Source of the DNA: Astrothelium macrocarpum
Lineage: Eukaryota; Ascomycota; Dothideomycetes; Trypetheliales; Trypetheliaceae
Direction: 5' to 3'
Assembly: GCA_021030915.1 (NCBI GenBank)
Contig: JAGEMR010000125.1
Span: forward strand, 1 to 64,000
Length of the DNA stretch: 64,000 bases
Under the pieces are notes generated by a model. It made no database searches, was not told the DNA's origin, and was given only the letters and a program-made list of their open reading frames with translations. The position numbers and the translations under genes are program-made. Shown one piece after another: positions 45,837-57,370 of the stretch (within the stretch, counting starts at the first letter, position 1; the number at the start of each line of letters is the position of its first letter).

Positions 45837-46528
45837 AGATTCAATCGAGCAGACGGCATGGTATTGGTGTTAAATTGCAACGCAAGGCATCGCAACAGCA
45901 GCGAATGTGCTTCGGCGCATATTTCTGCAATGAGCGGCTGCATGACCGTTCGAAATCCTACCTAAAATGATGTCAGATTATGCTGCCTAATTGACACCCT
46001 TAGTGCGCACGGACAATGGAAAAGAGACGTTTTGTGTGTAAATGCGCACATCACGTACTGGCGCACGTATTACCACCCAGGCGCGTCCAGTGGATAGACT
46101 GGCGCTAAGTGGAGTCCTTGAAGTTACAACGGCTTGTCCCTGATGAGTGGTCTAAAGGAATGCCCTGGGTGAACTATACATACAGTTTTCCGCTACATTG
46201 ATCGGCCCAATCCGGATCTTACGAGTATCTGTCACTTCTAGAGATTGGGGAAATATGTTAATGTGTCGTAGTAATGCTGGCTCAAACTTTTACAAGAAAT
46301 CTTCACTCAATCCCGATCCGATAAGTTCTCTCTCCTGCTAGTCTAGGATCTTATCAATGGTATTAAACTAATGATTTACATTTTTTAAAAATTAAGGCTG
46401 TAGACAGCCTTCTGACAAGCAGTTCCCAGAAACCCCCATCGCCGTAAGGTATACCTTCGAAATCATGATTGCTTAAAACATTGTCAGACTTGTTTCTGGC
46501 CCTGGGTTTCCTAGATTATGAACCAGTC

Positions 46529-47642
46529 TTAGAGCCTTTGCTTATTTGCCATGGCCCGCGGTAGCTCGATGATTGGACAGAGCCGAGTGCTCAGCGCAAC
46601 CAGATCCATACCCTCATCAAAAATGGCAATCTCCATATTCATCCGTCCATCCTTAATATGTTTCGCCCGCGCCCGCATGAACAGCCACCTCACTCCTCCA
46701 ACTGGTAGGCCTTTCTTTATCTCGATCGTTGTCGCCAGGGATGTAATCATCGCCGGCGCCTCGTAAGAACCGGAAGCCGCATCGGGCGTGCGCTGAATGC
46801 CAGCCTCCCGCTCTCGCTTCTGCTCCAGTGCAGCTGCTATAGTCTTGGCTTGCCCGCCAGTCGAGACGTCTGGGTAAAAGTTGTCCAATATGGGAAAGGA
46901 AAGATCTGCGACGAAGCTAATCATTTCGTTCGTGAACACCGTGTTGGGATCTGATGGAGTTACCCATTGGTCCCGGATACTCGGCTCTTGAAGCTTGTAG
47001 GGCACGTAGAACTTCAGGTACGACTGGACGCGCCTGAAACTTGCTGGATGGTAAGGCGTCTGGTAGGATATCCAATTTGGATCTTTGTCGTCTGCAAGAG
47101 CCATGAGTGAGGAGGCAGGTGGTTCTGGGTCCAGACGCCAGTTAGTCTCAAAGGAATATCCCTGGCTGGTCGCTATGTTGGCCAGGCTACCATCGACGCA
47201 TCAGAACGGAACGTTTGCTTGTTGTTATTCACAAATGCTTACTTTAGAAAGCCCATCATACAGTCTTTGTTGTTTTGGCTAACAGTTGCAATCACAGTTG
47301 ATGAGGCTTTGCCAAGATGCACGTCTTGTATGACGACTGTTGCCTTGGACGGGAACAGCAGCCGGAAGAATTGCCACTGCACACTGATCACGTCAGGCTG
47401 ATTGTAAGTAGCATGTAGCTTCAAGGAGCGCTCTTCGGCGGCTCGATGAACGATGGCCATGACCAAACCTCCGAAAATTTACTGGTCACAAATGGTTGAG
47501 CACGTCGATCAACTGTAATGGTACCACACTTACTGAGTCCAAAGCAAAATGAGTTTGGCAAACTGAACGAGAATTTGCTATTTCCCTCATCTTCGAGCAC
47601 TAAGGCTTGATGGATGGGTACAGGAGTCATAGACTGTTCCAT
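46529..47642 (-). CDS. Thioesterase-like (double hot-dog) protein, paralogue 1
   Basis: Exons 47642..47534, 47468..47243 and 47186..46529 give 330 residues. The order matches fungal acyl-CoA thioesterase-like proteins of the 4HBT_3 type: N-terminal hot-dog with ISVQWQFFRLLFPSKATVVIQDVHLGKASSTVIATVSQN, a linker, then FVPYKLQEPSIRDQWVT, and the second hot-dog ending GGVRWLFMRARAKHIKDGRMNMEIAIFDE. It is a paralogue of 57371-58434, with the first intron in the same place and phase. The expected L-H-G-G motif at the start of the first helix is missing: exon 2 begins directly with LVMAIVHRA. Either the acceptor differs from mine or the motif was lost. An alternative start lies at 47663. Substrate is unknown. 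Confidence 0.75.
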
Positions 47643-47834
47643 ACTGGAGAATTTAAGATCCAAGTGTTTGTCACTGAGTCGCGTTGCGGCGTGGATTTGC
47701 GTTTAAATGGGGACCCAAGCCGACCTTCATAAGAAGCCTTGACTACTACGCTAGAGAGAAACGCTTCTCCGTCTGTGACCCAGCCACACCCGTAGGTGAA
47801 AGAAGAAATGTCATACCAGGATCACACTCGGGGG
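47643..47834. other. Upstream region of thioesterase paralogue 1
   Basis: A short stretch of 190 bp with the divergent promoter. It includes a partial copy of the MITE-2 end (AAGAAATGTCATACCAGGAT near 47804) just left of the complete element, suggesting an older insertion or nested copy. Confidence 0.35.
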
Positions 47835-47988
47835 TGTCACAAGAAATGTCATGCCAAGGTCACTCGATTTACTTTAGATAAGCAGCCTCGGCCAATCGTG
47901 AGAGGGCTTTTCCATATAAATTCCATAACTGGCTGAGACTGCTTACCTAAATTAATAGAGTGACTCTGGTATGATATTTCTTGTGACA
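47835..47988. mobile_element. MITE-2, inverted-repeat miniature element
   Basis: The element is about 154 bp and has long imperfect terminal inverted repeats of about 58 bp. The left end begins TGTCACAAGAAATGTCATGC, then CAAGGTCACTCGATTTACTT and TAGATAAGCAGCCTCGGCC. The reverse complement of the right end begins TGTCACAAGAAATATCATAC, then CAGAGTCACTCTATTAATTT and AGGTAAGCAGTCTCAGCC. Only about 40 bp lie between the repeats and no protein is encoded, so it must be mobilised by an enzyme from elsewhere. No clear target-site duplication was seen. A further partial copy may follow near 48015-48050 (GTTAAGCAGCCCGAGCCAAT). Confidence 0.75.
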
Positions 47989-48414
47989 CTTCCTGGTGGT
48001 GAATTTATTCAGCTGAGTTAAGCAGCCCGAGCCAATCACCACAACCATAGGATTGGCTAAATGACCTGACCCGTAGTAGGCATTTCCAGTTTCGCCCATT
48101 GGTGGCCACTCCGTCACCATACAAGCTGAAGTTCCTAGTCACACTGGCCCATGCATTTTGGTGTAGTACGTTTCTGTGCATACTGAACCGAAAAAAACAA
48201 CTGTGATGACAATTTAGAATTCTGTTTTGAGTCTTATTCATATGATATGGGATGGTCCAGGCTCTACCTAGTGAGCTGGTATGCGCTTTGCGTAGCGCCG
48301 TAAGCCTGGCTAGCCGGAGGTGACGACACAGAGATTCATCCTAGGTGCTAAAGTTCAATGAAATATAATGGGATTTGCCGGCCGTCGAATTGAATAAAAC
48401 GACAGCACCAGTGA
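47989..48414. other. Intergenic between two miniature elements
   Basis: About 425 bp with no coding sense. It includes the partial MITE-2-like segment near 48015-48050 and otherwise ordinary sequence. Confidence 0.4.
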
Positions 48415-48627
48415 TGGCAATAAGAAATGTCACCCATGACCGCAATACATATCATTGCCGCAGGCTTCATAGGAAGAGTCCCATACTATTCCAAGCCACC
48501 AGAGCCTGTCAACAATTCAATAAGAAATATCCCCCAGGATTTACTAGATTATTATTGCTGAGGGCTTCCCTATTAGCAATGTGGTGATTGCATCTTTCGT
48601 GGTCGCGGCCGATAATTCCTGTTGCAA
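48415..48627. mobile_element. MITE-1 copy B
   Basis: The left end reads GGCAATAAGAAATGTCACCC, then ATGACCGCAATACATATCAT and TGCCGCAGGCTTCATAGG. The right end, read on the opposite strand, starts TTGCAACAGGAATTATCGGC and continues CGCGACCACGAAAGATGCAA. It is a diverged member of the family best seen at 58438-58647. The interior holds a second partial end (TTCAATAAGAAATATCCCCC near 48515). Length is 213 bp and there is no coding capacity. It lies 355 bp before the NLR gene. Confidence 0.65.
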
Positions 48628-48981
48628 CAACTGGTGACAGGGTGAGCTGGGGGAGGATTAGAACTAGCTGGCCCTGGCTGGCAGCGTCTTAGCCTCTTGA
48701 GATGAGGCATCATCCCTGAAGACCATCCTCCCTACGTAGGTTAATATCTGTTCCCCGGTTTCGTCACCTTTTTATTAAGCTCTATCACTACTCGAAACGT
48801 GATGGTACCTCAGCAATTGATAGATTTATCCCAATGCTCGAGGAAGCGCGTAAATCTTGACTCTATGAGGCTAGTGGTCCAGCCTTGCAAGGCTGAGCCG
48901 CACTCATCGACCACAATGACCGACCGTCTTTCCTTTGCTTCCTCATGAGGGCTGTGAGACGAGTAATTCTGCATCTTCGTT

Positions 48982-51900
48982 GTGGCCCGAATGGAGAGAA
49001 AACACCGATTCCCCAAATTGTTGTCCAAGAAGTCGAGTGAGTCGGGTTCAAATGAGGCAGCAACTAAGGAAAAGACTACAGAGCCGCAAAAACTGGCGGT
49101 GTCATCTTCGCAAGCAAGCAGCCTTGTAGATCCGCCCCAGTCATCGACGAAAGAGATAGCATCGGCCTTGCCACTTGCTCAACCCTCCCATACCCCTTCC
49201 CTGCCTGACGATGTAAAGAATGGTACCTCCGAGCGTGACAAGACAAGGCCGGACCTGTGGACAAAGGCGTTTGAATCTATAGGGTTCAGCGACGACCAAA
49301 AGCTGGCACTTGGGCTTCATCACAGTGCGGATAGCAATTGGCCTCGAGATTTTGTTGACGACATTGCCAAGCTTACAAAGGAAAGATGTGCAGAGTATCA
49401 AGCAAGTGGATGGCACATTAAGACGAGAAAAAAAGATATAGATGTTGGGAAAGAGTCGAAAAAGATACTCTGTTCCGTTCTCCGTTTCAAGGATCTTATA
49501 GATGCCGGCTTGAAGTTTGACCCGACAGGGTACGGAGCGAGTGCGTGGGCGGTTCTTTCGTTTGGTCTACAGGTATACGCAGCTCTCGTTCAAGAATGGC
49601 TTTTTTAACTCGCAGTTATAGCTCGTACAAAATGATCAAAACCGGATGGATGCTATTTTCGAATCATCAGGATACTTGGCAGACGTGCTTGCTAGATATG
49701 CTAGTATTGAAAAACACTACGGGGACACGCAGGCGGGTGATAGCGAAGAACTTCAGAATAGAATCGTGAATGTCTATGCTGCAGTGCTGCAATACTCAGC
49801 AGAGGTGAAAACTGCAGAGCGTAGTGGTCGAATAAGTACGAATCCGACCCAGTCGCAATCTACAGATACTAAAGGTCAACAGGACGGATTGTTGCCAGTT
49901 TTCGCTCGTTGACTGAAGAACCAATGCAAGTTTTGAAAGACAAAGTATCTGCCCAAGAGCGCTGCACCGACAAATGGCGAAGCTATGTCGAACATCAATG
50001 TAAGCATATATCAGCCAATAGAAGATGACATTAACTTTGTCTTAGATCGTGTAATAGAGAGCAAGAAAATCGAGGCAAAAGCAGAAGAGACCCTGTCGTC
50101 TGTGACCAATATGGCTAAGGATTTGGACATTGTTCGAAGCATTATAATGTGTAAGTCTCGTCGCTGGCTGTCTCATAGCTGGGCTGACCTCTGGATCTTG
50201 CGTTCTAGCTGAAGAAGAACAAAGCCTGCTTGTTTGGCTCTCGGATCTTCCCTTTTCGGATAAATGGAAGAGACTCCGTAAGGACATAAGATTAAACAAT
50301 CCGCATTCAGGACAATGGTTACTAACATCTTCGGAATTTTCCGACTGGGAGTCTTTTCCTCAAGGGTTCTTGTGGCTGCATGGAAGGTGTAAATCCAGAT
50401 CCACTTTGAATGACTCCTGTACATTTTTGCTAAGTTTGTTTGTGTAGCGGGCTGCGGGAAGTCTTGTTTATGGTATGTCAACCAATGGGTGGCTGATCGA
50501 TGAAACACTGAGATCTCGCCCATAGCTCGACGATCGTTGATCGCCTAGAAACCATATGTCGAGATGATAATCGCAAGACGTCGATACACTGGAGTTTTGA
50601 GTCCGATGATGCTGCAACTCAAGACGTTGAGAAATTATTACGTGCCCTTATACGGCAGCTTAGCGCAGAGATGAGTATTTTCCCAGAAGCCGTTACTAAG
50701 CTTGCGTCTCATCACAGAAAACGTGGATCCGACCCAGACAGCGAAGAGCTGATGCTTGTTCTGCAAGAACTTTTGAAGACTTTGAAGAAAGACGTCTTTC
50801 TAGTTCTCGATGCCCTTGATGAATGTCATGAGGACGTGAAAGACCCCAGGAGGCAGGAGTTATTTGGACGAATTCGGCAGCTTGTCGAGGAAGGACACGG
50901 TAATCTTCATTTGCTTATGACAAGTAGGAGAGAGGGGGATATTCTAGAAAGGTTTAACAGTTTAACACAGCCTCCTGACGAAATTAACGTGGAGGAAAAG
51001 ATCCTTGTCGATGTTGATCTGTTTATTCACAACAAAATGGAGAATACCCTGGCTCTGAAAGAACTTGGCAAACAGATCCGGGCGGAAATTGAAGAAAAGA
51101 TCAAGAACGATGAAGAAAAGTGGGTCTTGAGCATTGTTTCGAGGACCAAGTGCTAACGAAAGCAAAGACTATTCTTGTGGACAGCATCTCTACTAGAGGA
51201 AGTGAGCAAATGCAGAGGAGACGAGGATCGGATCCGTGACGTATTAATCAAGGTTCCAACAACAATGGAAGCTGGCTACGAGCAAGCGTTGAAGGGAATC
51301 TCCGAAAACGACCGAAGCTTCGCAAAGTCCATTTTTGGTCTGCTTTCCGTGCAAATGCGGCCGCTTGAGTTGGAAGGAGTCGCGGCATTCGCCAAACTCC
51401 CAAACGCGAACGATGTCTTGGAGATTTGTACCAGTAGCTTGCTCAGAGTTGATGAAAACCACCTTGTACGATTTGCTCATCCCTCTGTTCGACGATATCT
51501 GCTCTCCGACAAATCTCAAAACTCAAATGAAGAAGTGTCTTTGTTTTCTATCTCCCCAGATGAGGCACACATTGAGATTGCGGAACGCTGCTTAGTCTTT
51601 CTGCTGGAGCGCGAACGGCCTATTTCGGACCGAACATTTCAGCAGTATGCCGCCAAGTACTGGTTTGAGCATGCTAAAGCCATAACGGACATCACTGTCA
51701 ACCAAAAAAGCCTCCATGATAAGATTCATGAACTGTTCAAGCCGGGTTCCTCAAAGATGTTTCTCGAATGGCTGCAGAATTTCAATCCTGATGACCCGCA
51801 AACCACTCCACACACACTAGAAGATTGTGCTTCGTCGTTATATTATGCTATATTGCTTGGTTTTTCTGTAATTGCGCAAAAGCTGGTTAATGAAGGGGTG

Positions 51901-53412
51901 GATATGAGCAAGCCTGGCAGTAAGGGCACTGCTCTACAGTTAGCTACTTCTCTTGGAGACACTCGAACTGTCGAGCAACTCTTAACGAAAGGTATGGATC
52001 CAAACGCAGACCCAGGAAAGCTAGGCTCTGCACTTTACATTGCTTCAGGCAATGGAAACGTGAAATTACTTCAAGCACTTCTCAAAGCCGGGAGTGACCC
52101 GAATTGGAATCATGGAAATTACGGCAACCCACTACAGTACGCATGTTGGTCTGGAAGCCTCGAGAATGTCCGCCAGCTACTCAGTGCTGAGGCTGATGTG
52201 AATCTGCAAGGAGGGCTGTTTGGAAATGCGCTCCAGGCCGCATCTGCTTTGGGTCATAAAGCTATTGTAGAACTACTACTGGAGCACGGGGCAAACCCAA
52301 GCGTGCTTGGTGGGTTACTTGAAAGCAGTCTTCAAGCAGCTTTGTCCGGAGGACATGACAATATCGTGGAGCAATTAGCCACTAAAGTACCGAAGCACAG
52401 AGCTAACGCAGGAACATGCTGGAAAAATGCTTACATAAAGACATTTCCAGATGAATCTTCCGTTGACTATGGGTGCTTCTTTTCAATGTTTAAGCGCACT
52501 ATGAATTATAAAGAGAGAGAAATTCCTGAAGACCTGATACCAAATCAGCAACTACTCGCAGTTGCAAATTTTTGGTGCCTTGACTTGGGTAGGAAAACAG
52601 GTCCTCATAAGAAGTCTCTTAAAAAGTTTAGCGAAGATCCTCAGATTAAGCTGCTCGCAGACTTGATAAGCAAGGACGATTCAACAAATGAGGGTTATTG
52701 GTGTAAGAAAATATTTTGGGCTGGATTCTCATTCGTATACGTAAGTATGCCGCACACTGCCAAGCGATCGTTTTTTATTCACCGAACTTAGGTCCGCCAC
52801 ATGATGGATAGGCCTACAGAAAAGTCTATAAACGCCTTGATGGCAGAGATGATCAATGCCGCGCGCTTTCCCAGCTACTACGAAAATATGGCAGTACAAG
52901 GAAGAAATTCAACTTATGACAACCTCGACCAATCAGCCGAGGAGTTGTGTTCCGCGCTGTTCGAAGTGGTTGTATCATACGCCCGCAAAATATCCGGAGG
53001 TCCATCCACAAGGTGGTTTTACGCATGGAGTGAGTCTCCTCGTCGAGAGAAAACTGAGGAATTCAGGGCCCTCGTGAGAGACAAGATGAAGAAATGTGAA
53101 GAGCTATTGAACGTCACCATCCATAATGCGCAAATTAGTACATTAGACCAGCTCCAGTTGGGGCAATCACAGGCGATGATGGAGCTTCATTCTGCAGTTG
53201 TAGAACAAATATCGAGAAATCGCTCGGAACTTACGAGCCAGATCCAGAGCCTCGGGGAAAATATTGCGCAAGACATTAGAACGAATATTTCAACTCACAT
53301 TGAGGCGGAGATCTCGAAAGCTTTCCAGCAGCTGAAATTGGAAATCCCTGCAATGATCGAAAAGCAAATCGATGATCGCCTCCGTGTCTTGGAGTCGTCC
53401 GATGAACAGTGA
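48982..53412 (+). CDS. NACHT-ankyrin NLR-like receptor
   Basis: Nine exons (48982-49572, 49622-49835, 49883-49999, 50046-50150, 50209-50388, 50448-50472, 50526-51119, 51168-52740, 52792-53412) give about 1339 residues. Exon 1 encodes the fungal NACHT-associated N-terminal domain (PDLWTKAFESIG ... KESKKILCSVLRFKDLIDAG). The P-loop GRSGCGKS is at 401-408, in WLHGRSGCGKSCLCSTIVD, and the Walker B motif VFLVLDALDEC at 501-511. About five ankyrin repeats span 862-1015 (GTALQLATSLGD, GSALYIASGNGN, NPLQYACWSGS, NALQAASALGH, SSLQAALSGGH). The C-terminus is a coiled coil (about 1230-1335). Such proteins act in vegetative incompatibility or immunity-like responses. Exon 2 could end at 49820, and the donor after 51119 could also be placed 3 nt later. 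Confidence 0.85.
50448..50472 (+). other. 25-nt microexon carrying the NLR P-loop
   Basis: This exon supplies Gly-Cys-Gly-Lys-Ser of the Walker A motif and is flanked by introns with GTAAAT/GTAG and GTATGT/ATAG ends. Its length is not a multiple of three, so skipping it would remove the ATP-binding lysine and shift the frame. Confidence 0.75.
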
Positions 53413-53748
53413 TTCCATAGACTACGAGCGAGGAGGAAATTTCATGGAGGAAATTTCATGGAGGAAACTTCTTGGAGAAAAGTTTATAGAGCAAATGCAA
53501 GTAGTCACAAATGTGCATCTGATTCAATGATTATCCTACTACGCCTACGTCAAGCACGGCAGAGGGTGTGGTCTATCTTCAAATTTTAATACACTTCTTG
53601 TGGGATGAACTGGAAGAAATCACAAGCATCAGCAATGAGCCAAGGCGTCCAATCAGAGAGGAGGTGAAAGAGCATAGAGCCCTTCGACAGCCGAGAAGCG
53701 TGTTAGCTCTCTGGCTTATATAATAGCTCACCACAGAGGTACCAGGGT

Positions 53749-53974
53749 TTGCAGTAGAAAATGTCACCCGCGATCGTCAGAGATGTAATTTGTCGCACAC
53801 CTCATCGGATGGCCGTCGACAATAACAAGACAAAAAAACCTGGAACGTCATGTTTGAACGAATTGCTTATAGATCGCTTCTGTTTTCTGATCGTAAAATA
53901 AGCACAGGGTCCTCTCTACAACTCGTGCGGTGAATGATATCTCTTGCGGTTGCGGATGACATTTCTTATTGCAA
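53749..53974. mobile_element. MITE-1 copy C
   Basis: The left end reads TTGCAGTAGAAAATGTCACC, then CGCGATCGTCAGAGATGTAA and TTTGTCGCACACCTCATCGG. The right end on the opposite strand reads TTGCAATAAGAAATGTCATC, then CGCAACCGCAAGAGATATCA and TTCACCGCACGAGTTGTAGA. The total is about 226 bp with no coding frame. Similarity to copies A and D continues a few bases outwards (CCAGGG), so the true ends may lie about 6-8 bp further out. It lies 337 bp after the NLR stop codon. Confidence 0.75.
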
Positions 53975-55081
53975 CCATCAGTGGAGGCACTGGCCCCTGC
54001 TCACTTTGCTCTACAGGGGCTGGTAGAGGTGACAACCTACCGCAGAGATTGTAACCTTTTGCAAGGAGTTGAAACCATTGCCCTGTACGGAGCAATCTTT
54101 GACGATCCATTATCCCTCTGCACCCAGAGAAGAGACCTTGATTTCGTAGGGATCCTCTGATATCGTTGGGACACACTAGTCTCGATGTCGTGCAACTTGG
54201 TTTTGTCTAGAACAAGGAGAATGCAGTTTCTAGCCCTAAGGTATGTAGCAGAGAGAACTTAGTTGAAACTCTTTAATTGTGGATTTGTTTTAGGACACGC
54301 CAGCGTGTTTTGGAGATCATGAGCAACTGGAAGATGTAGGAAAGAGTCTTCGTCAACAGCAAGTGTCACGGGGTGGCTAAGGGATGCCATTATACTCCAC
54401 TCATGACGCATTTCTGTGTCTCAGTCGCGAAAACTTGTTCCAATCCAGAAAACCCGGTTCGTTTAAGAAACTTATCCCTCTGATCTTTACCAATGACCTT
54501 GCTCGGCTGGCGGAGCTCTTAAAAGCCGAGCCATCATCCTGGATGGACCCGAAAATAAACCCGATCTCGATGTTGTTCAGGCTTGTCCTTTGGACGAGAA
54601 CAAGCTTACGACTGGGTTTGAGTGGACGCCGACCATTTGAAATCGTGATACCGAGGTCTTTAATAGAGTGCAAGACGTTCGCGGCAAACAATGATATCTT
54701 ATTCTCCTTGTTTATGCATTTCAGCTCTGACGGCCACGCTGCCAGGCCAAAATGGCAAGCAAATTCGTCAATCACCGGGGATCCGTCGCCTATCCGGCTT
54801 ATTTGAGCATATAGACAAAGCTGGAAACGGAGAGCTGCATGTTCTAGTCCTATGCACCTACGGGGAACTTCAGCTCTGGAGAGCACCAATTTCTTTGCCG
54901 CCATGTTGCATGCTCTGAATTTAATTTGTGGTCAGATCCTCGACTTCGTTTTTTCAATTCAGAAGCACTTGCTGTCTCGTAATCCTACAATATTCGACAA
55001 GTCTACGGTCCCACGCTATCAGATTTCTCAAGGCGTTTGGCACTTTTCCAGAGCAACGAGCTTGCCGATGACCTCGTCGCA
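53975..55081. other. Intergenic with an unresolved open frame pair
   Basis: Two open frames overlap on opposite strands at 54384-54806 (plus, 140 codons) and 54401-54904 (minus, 167 codons). The plus frame contains FKKLIPLIFTNDLARLAELLKAEP, weakly like the first helices of an ankyrin repeat region, and a neighbouring frame continues DLDVVQACPLDENKLTTGFEW, so it could be a frame-shifted relic of an ankyrin gene. I cannot decide between the strands and call no gene. Confidence 0.35.
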
Positions 55082-56814
55082 ATGCTTACCTTATCTCTTC
55101 AGAGTATCACTTTTACAAACTTTTCTGTTACCACGATCTTGCTCGGACTTCTACTGGTTTGCATCTGCAGCCCAACAGACAAATTGAAACTAAATGAGAC
55201 CAGCTGTTTGCAAACGCCATTTATAATTTGTTATGGCACCCGTTAGCCCATATTCCTGGGCCATTTCTCGCCCGAGCGACGGGGATTGTCTCATGGTACC
55301 ATGCGTATCGCGGCAGGCGCCACATTTGGCTGTGGCAGCAGTTCCAGATCTATGGCAGCAAGTTCCGGCCAGAACCCAACACAGTCCTGTTCTGTGATCC
55401 AGAAGCATATGCTGACATCTACGGCATGAAATCAAACGTACAGCGGAGCAAGTTTTACACTGCCATGAGACGAGACGAAAGCGATAATTCGACGCTGTTC
55501 ACTGTCGATATTGCTGCGCATGCAAGGAGGCGCAAGTTGCTCAACACCGCCTTCACGGAGAAATCAGTACGCGCCGCATCGGGGTTCATTATCAAACACT
55601 TGGACCGGTGGCACGACCTCCTTGTCGATGAAGACTCTGTAGACTGGTCTGCTTCGGTCAATTTTGCAGATAAAGTGGACACGCTTATATTTGATATTAT
55701 GGGAGATTTATGCTTTGGGAGATCTTTTGACATAAAGGAGCCAGGTAAAAATCCCCTGAAAACCGTACCGCACAATATTGCAGAGTATATGCAATTCAGC
55801 TATTCGGTAAGTCTTGAAATTTGCATTCATCGAGTGCATTGAGTATCACTAGCGAAGATGGCTGAAGGGCTACAGATTGGCCGCTCTCCTTTCCTCGATC
55901 TTGTCCTTTGGCTAAGGCCTCATGGTCTCAATAAACTTTTCGAGTTCATGACCCCTCCAGCTGTTCGACAGTATTATCAGTTCGTCCACGACAGCGTGAC
56001 TGAACGCATTGTCTTGCATCAACGTCAGGCAATGAAAGCAGAGAGCGAAAGACGGCAAGACATGTTCTACTTTCTATGCGAGGCTCGAGATGCAGACACT
56101 GGCCTTCCCGCATATGATGAAGCTGATCTTCGAGCGGAAGCCAATTTGCTGATTGTTGCGGGTTCGGACACTACGTCTGTCAGCCTCTCAGGTATATTTT
56201 TTAATCTGACTGGGGACACTCATCGATACCACAAGCTAGTAGACGAGATTCGGACCACTTTCGAGTCGGTAGACGACATCATTTATGGGTCTAAACTCCA
56301 GTCATGCGAATATTTGAGAGCTTGCATCGATGAGGGCATGCGCATCAGCGCAGCAGGATCCAGCGAATTTCCTCGGGAAGTGCTTCCAGGGGGTCTCTGG
56401 GTAAAAGGGGAATACTTCCCTCCCGGCACCATAGTGGGCACAGCGGCTTGGGCTGACTCACGTAACCAGGAAATCTATCGTGATCCTGAGGTGTTCCGAC
56501 CCGAACGTTGGATTGTGGACGAGGCTGCAGGGACCACCAAAGAGGAGGTTGCCCAGATGCGATCCAATTTCCATCCCTTCGCCTCTGGCCCTGGGAGTTG
56601 CATTGGGAAAAACTTGGCAATGACTGAGCTCTTACTGACAGTTGCACGGACTCTCCACCGATTTGACGTTAGAAGGACGCCTGGCTCAACGTTAGGGGGC
56701 GGTGCGCCTGAACTTGGATGGGGCGCTCGCGACCCACGGCAGTATCAGCTCAGGGACGCATACATATCACTTCGGAATGGTCCAGAGGTACAGTTCAAGA
56801 AGAGAGTTAGCTAG
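55082..56814 (+). CDS. Cytochrome P450 monooxygenase
   Basis: Exons 55082-55156, 55204-55806 and 55858-56814 give 544 residues. The first exon encodes a membrane anchor (SVTTILLGLLL) that continues as LFANAIYNLLWHPLAHIPGPFLARATGIVSWYHAYRGR, the usual proline-rich hinge. The I-helix is VAGSDTTS, the ExxR motif is in IDEGMRISAAGS, the PERW block is DPEVFRPERW, and the heme loop is FHPFASGPGSCIGKNLAM with Cys474 as iron ligand. All catalytic elements are intact. It should sit in the ER membrane and needs a P450 reductase. The family is typical of fungal secondary-metabolism P450s, but the substrate is not predictable. Transcription is in the same direction as the thioesterase and dioxygenase downstream. 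Confidence 0.9.
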
Positions 56815-57370
56815 ATGACTTGGATATAGGGACAGATAAATAGTCTGTAGTAACGTAGATTAAGGTACCTAGTCATTCTCTTATCGATATCTGCCTTGGC
56901 GCGTGGCGTTCGCCCTATTTTAGTCACGCCTCGGGTCTAGCCGGCGACCCTATTAGGGGTGGCATCAAGAAATTTCACAGCTACCGCAATAGAAAAGTTG
57001 CTCCATTGGAAAAGTCATGTTCCATTCGTGGATGGTCGCTTACCAGAATGATGCTGTTGTTATCCCTGAAGATGTCCCTGACGAGTATTTGGTGAATTGT
57101 TTCTCCTACAGCTTGTGACATTTCTCAAGGCCTCATCGCTCCTGGACCCATTGCACACAACAGTTCTTGCTGATGGCGCCATGTCCGATCAGTGGTACCC
57201 AATACTATATGTTGCGCCATTGTCTTATTGTTTTGTCTCGCATGCACTCTAAATCTACATGGGGTCTGACAGCAATGGAAAGTCAGCGTACTTGACGACT
57301 GAACATCTCTAGCGGAAGCTTAGCTCTAAAACCGCCTTCAGCTTTCCGCTTCCTCTTTCATACCGGAGCC
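56815..57370. other. Intergenic with a possible MITE-2-like element
   Basis: This 556-bp stretch between the P450 and the second thioesterase gene carries a weak inverted repeat at about 56961-57130, listed separately. The last 100 bases form the promoter. There is no coding sense. Confidence 0.45.
56961..57130. mobile_element. Possible decayed MITE related to MITE-2
   Basis: The left side has GGCATCAAGAAATTTCACAG, then CTACCGCAATAGAAAAGTTG. The opposite strand of the right side has CCTTGAGAAATGTCACAAGC, then TGTAGGAGAAACAATTCACC. Both share AAGAAATxTCAC with MITE-1 and MITE-2. Similarity between the two ends is patchy, so this is a low-confidence call. Confidence 0.35.
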
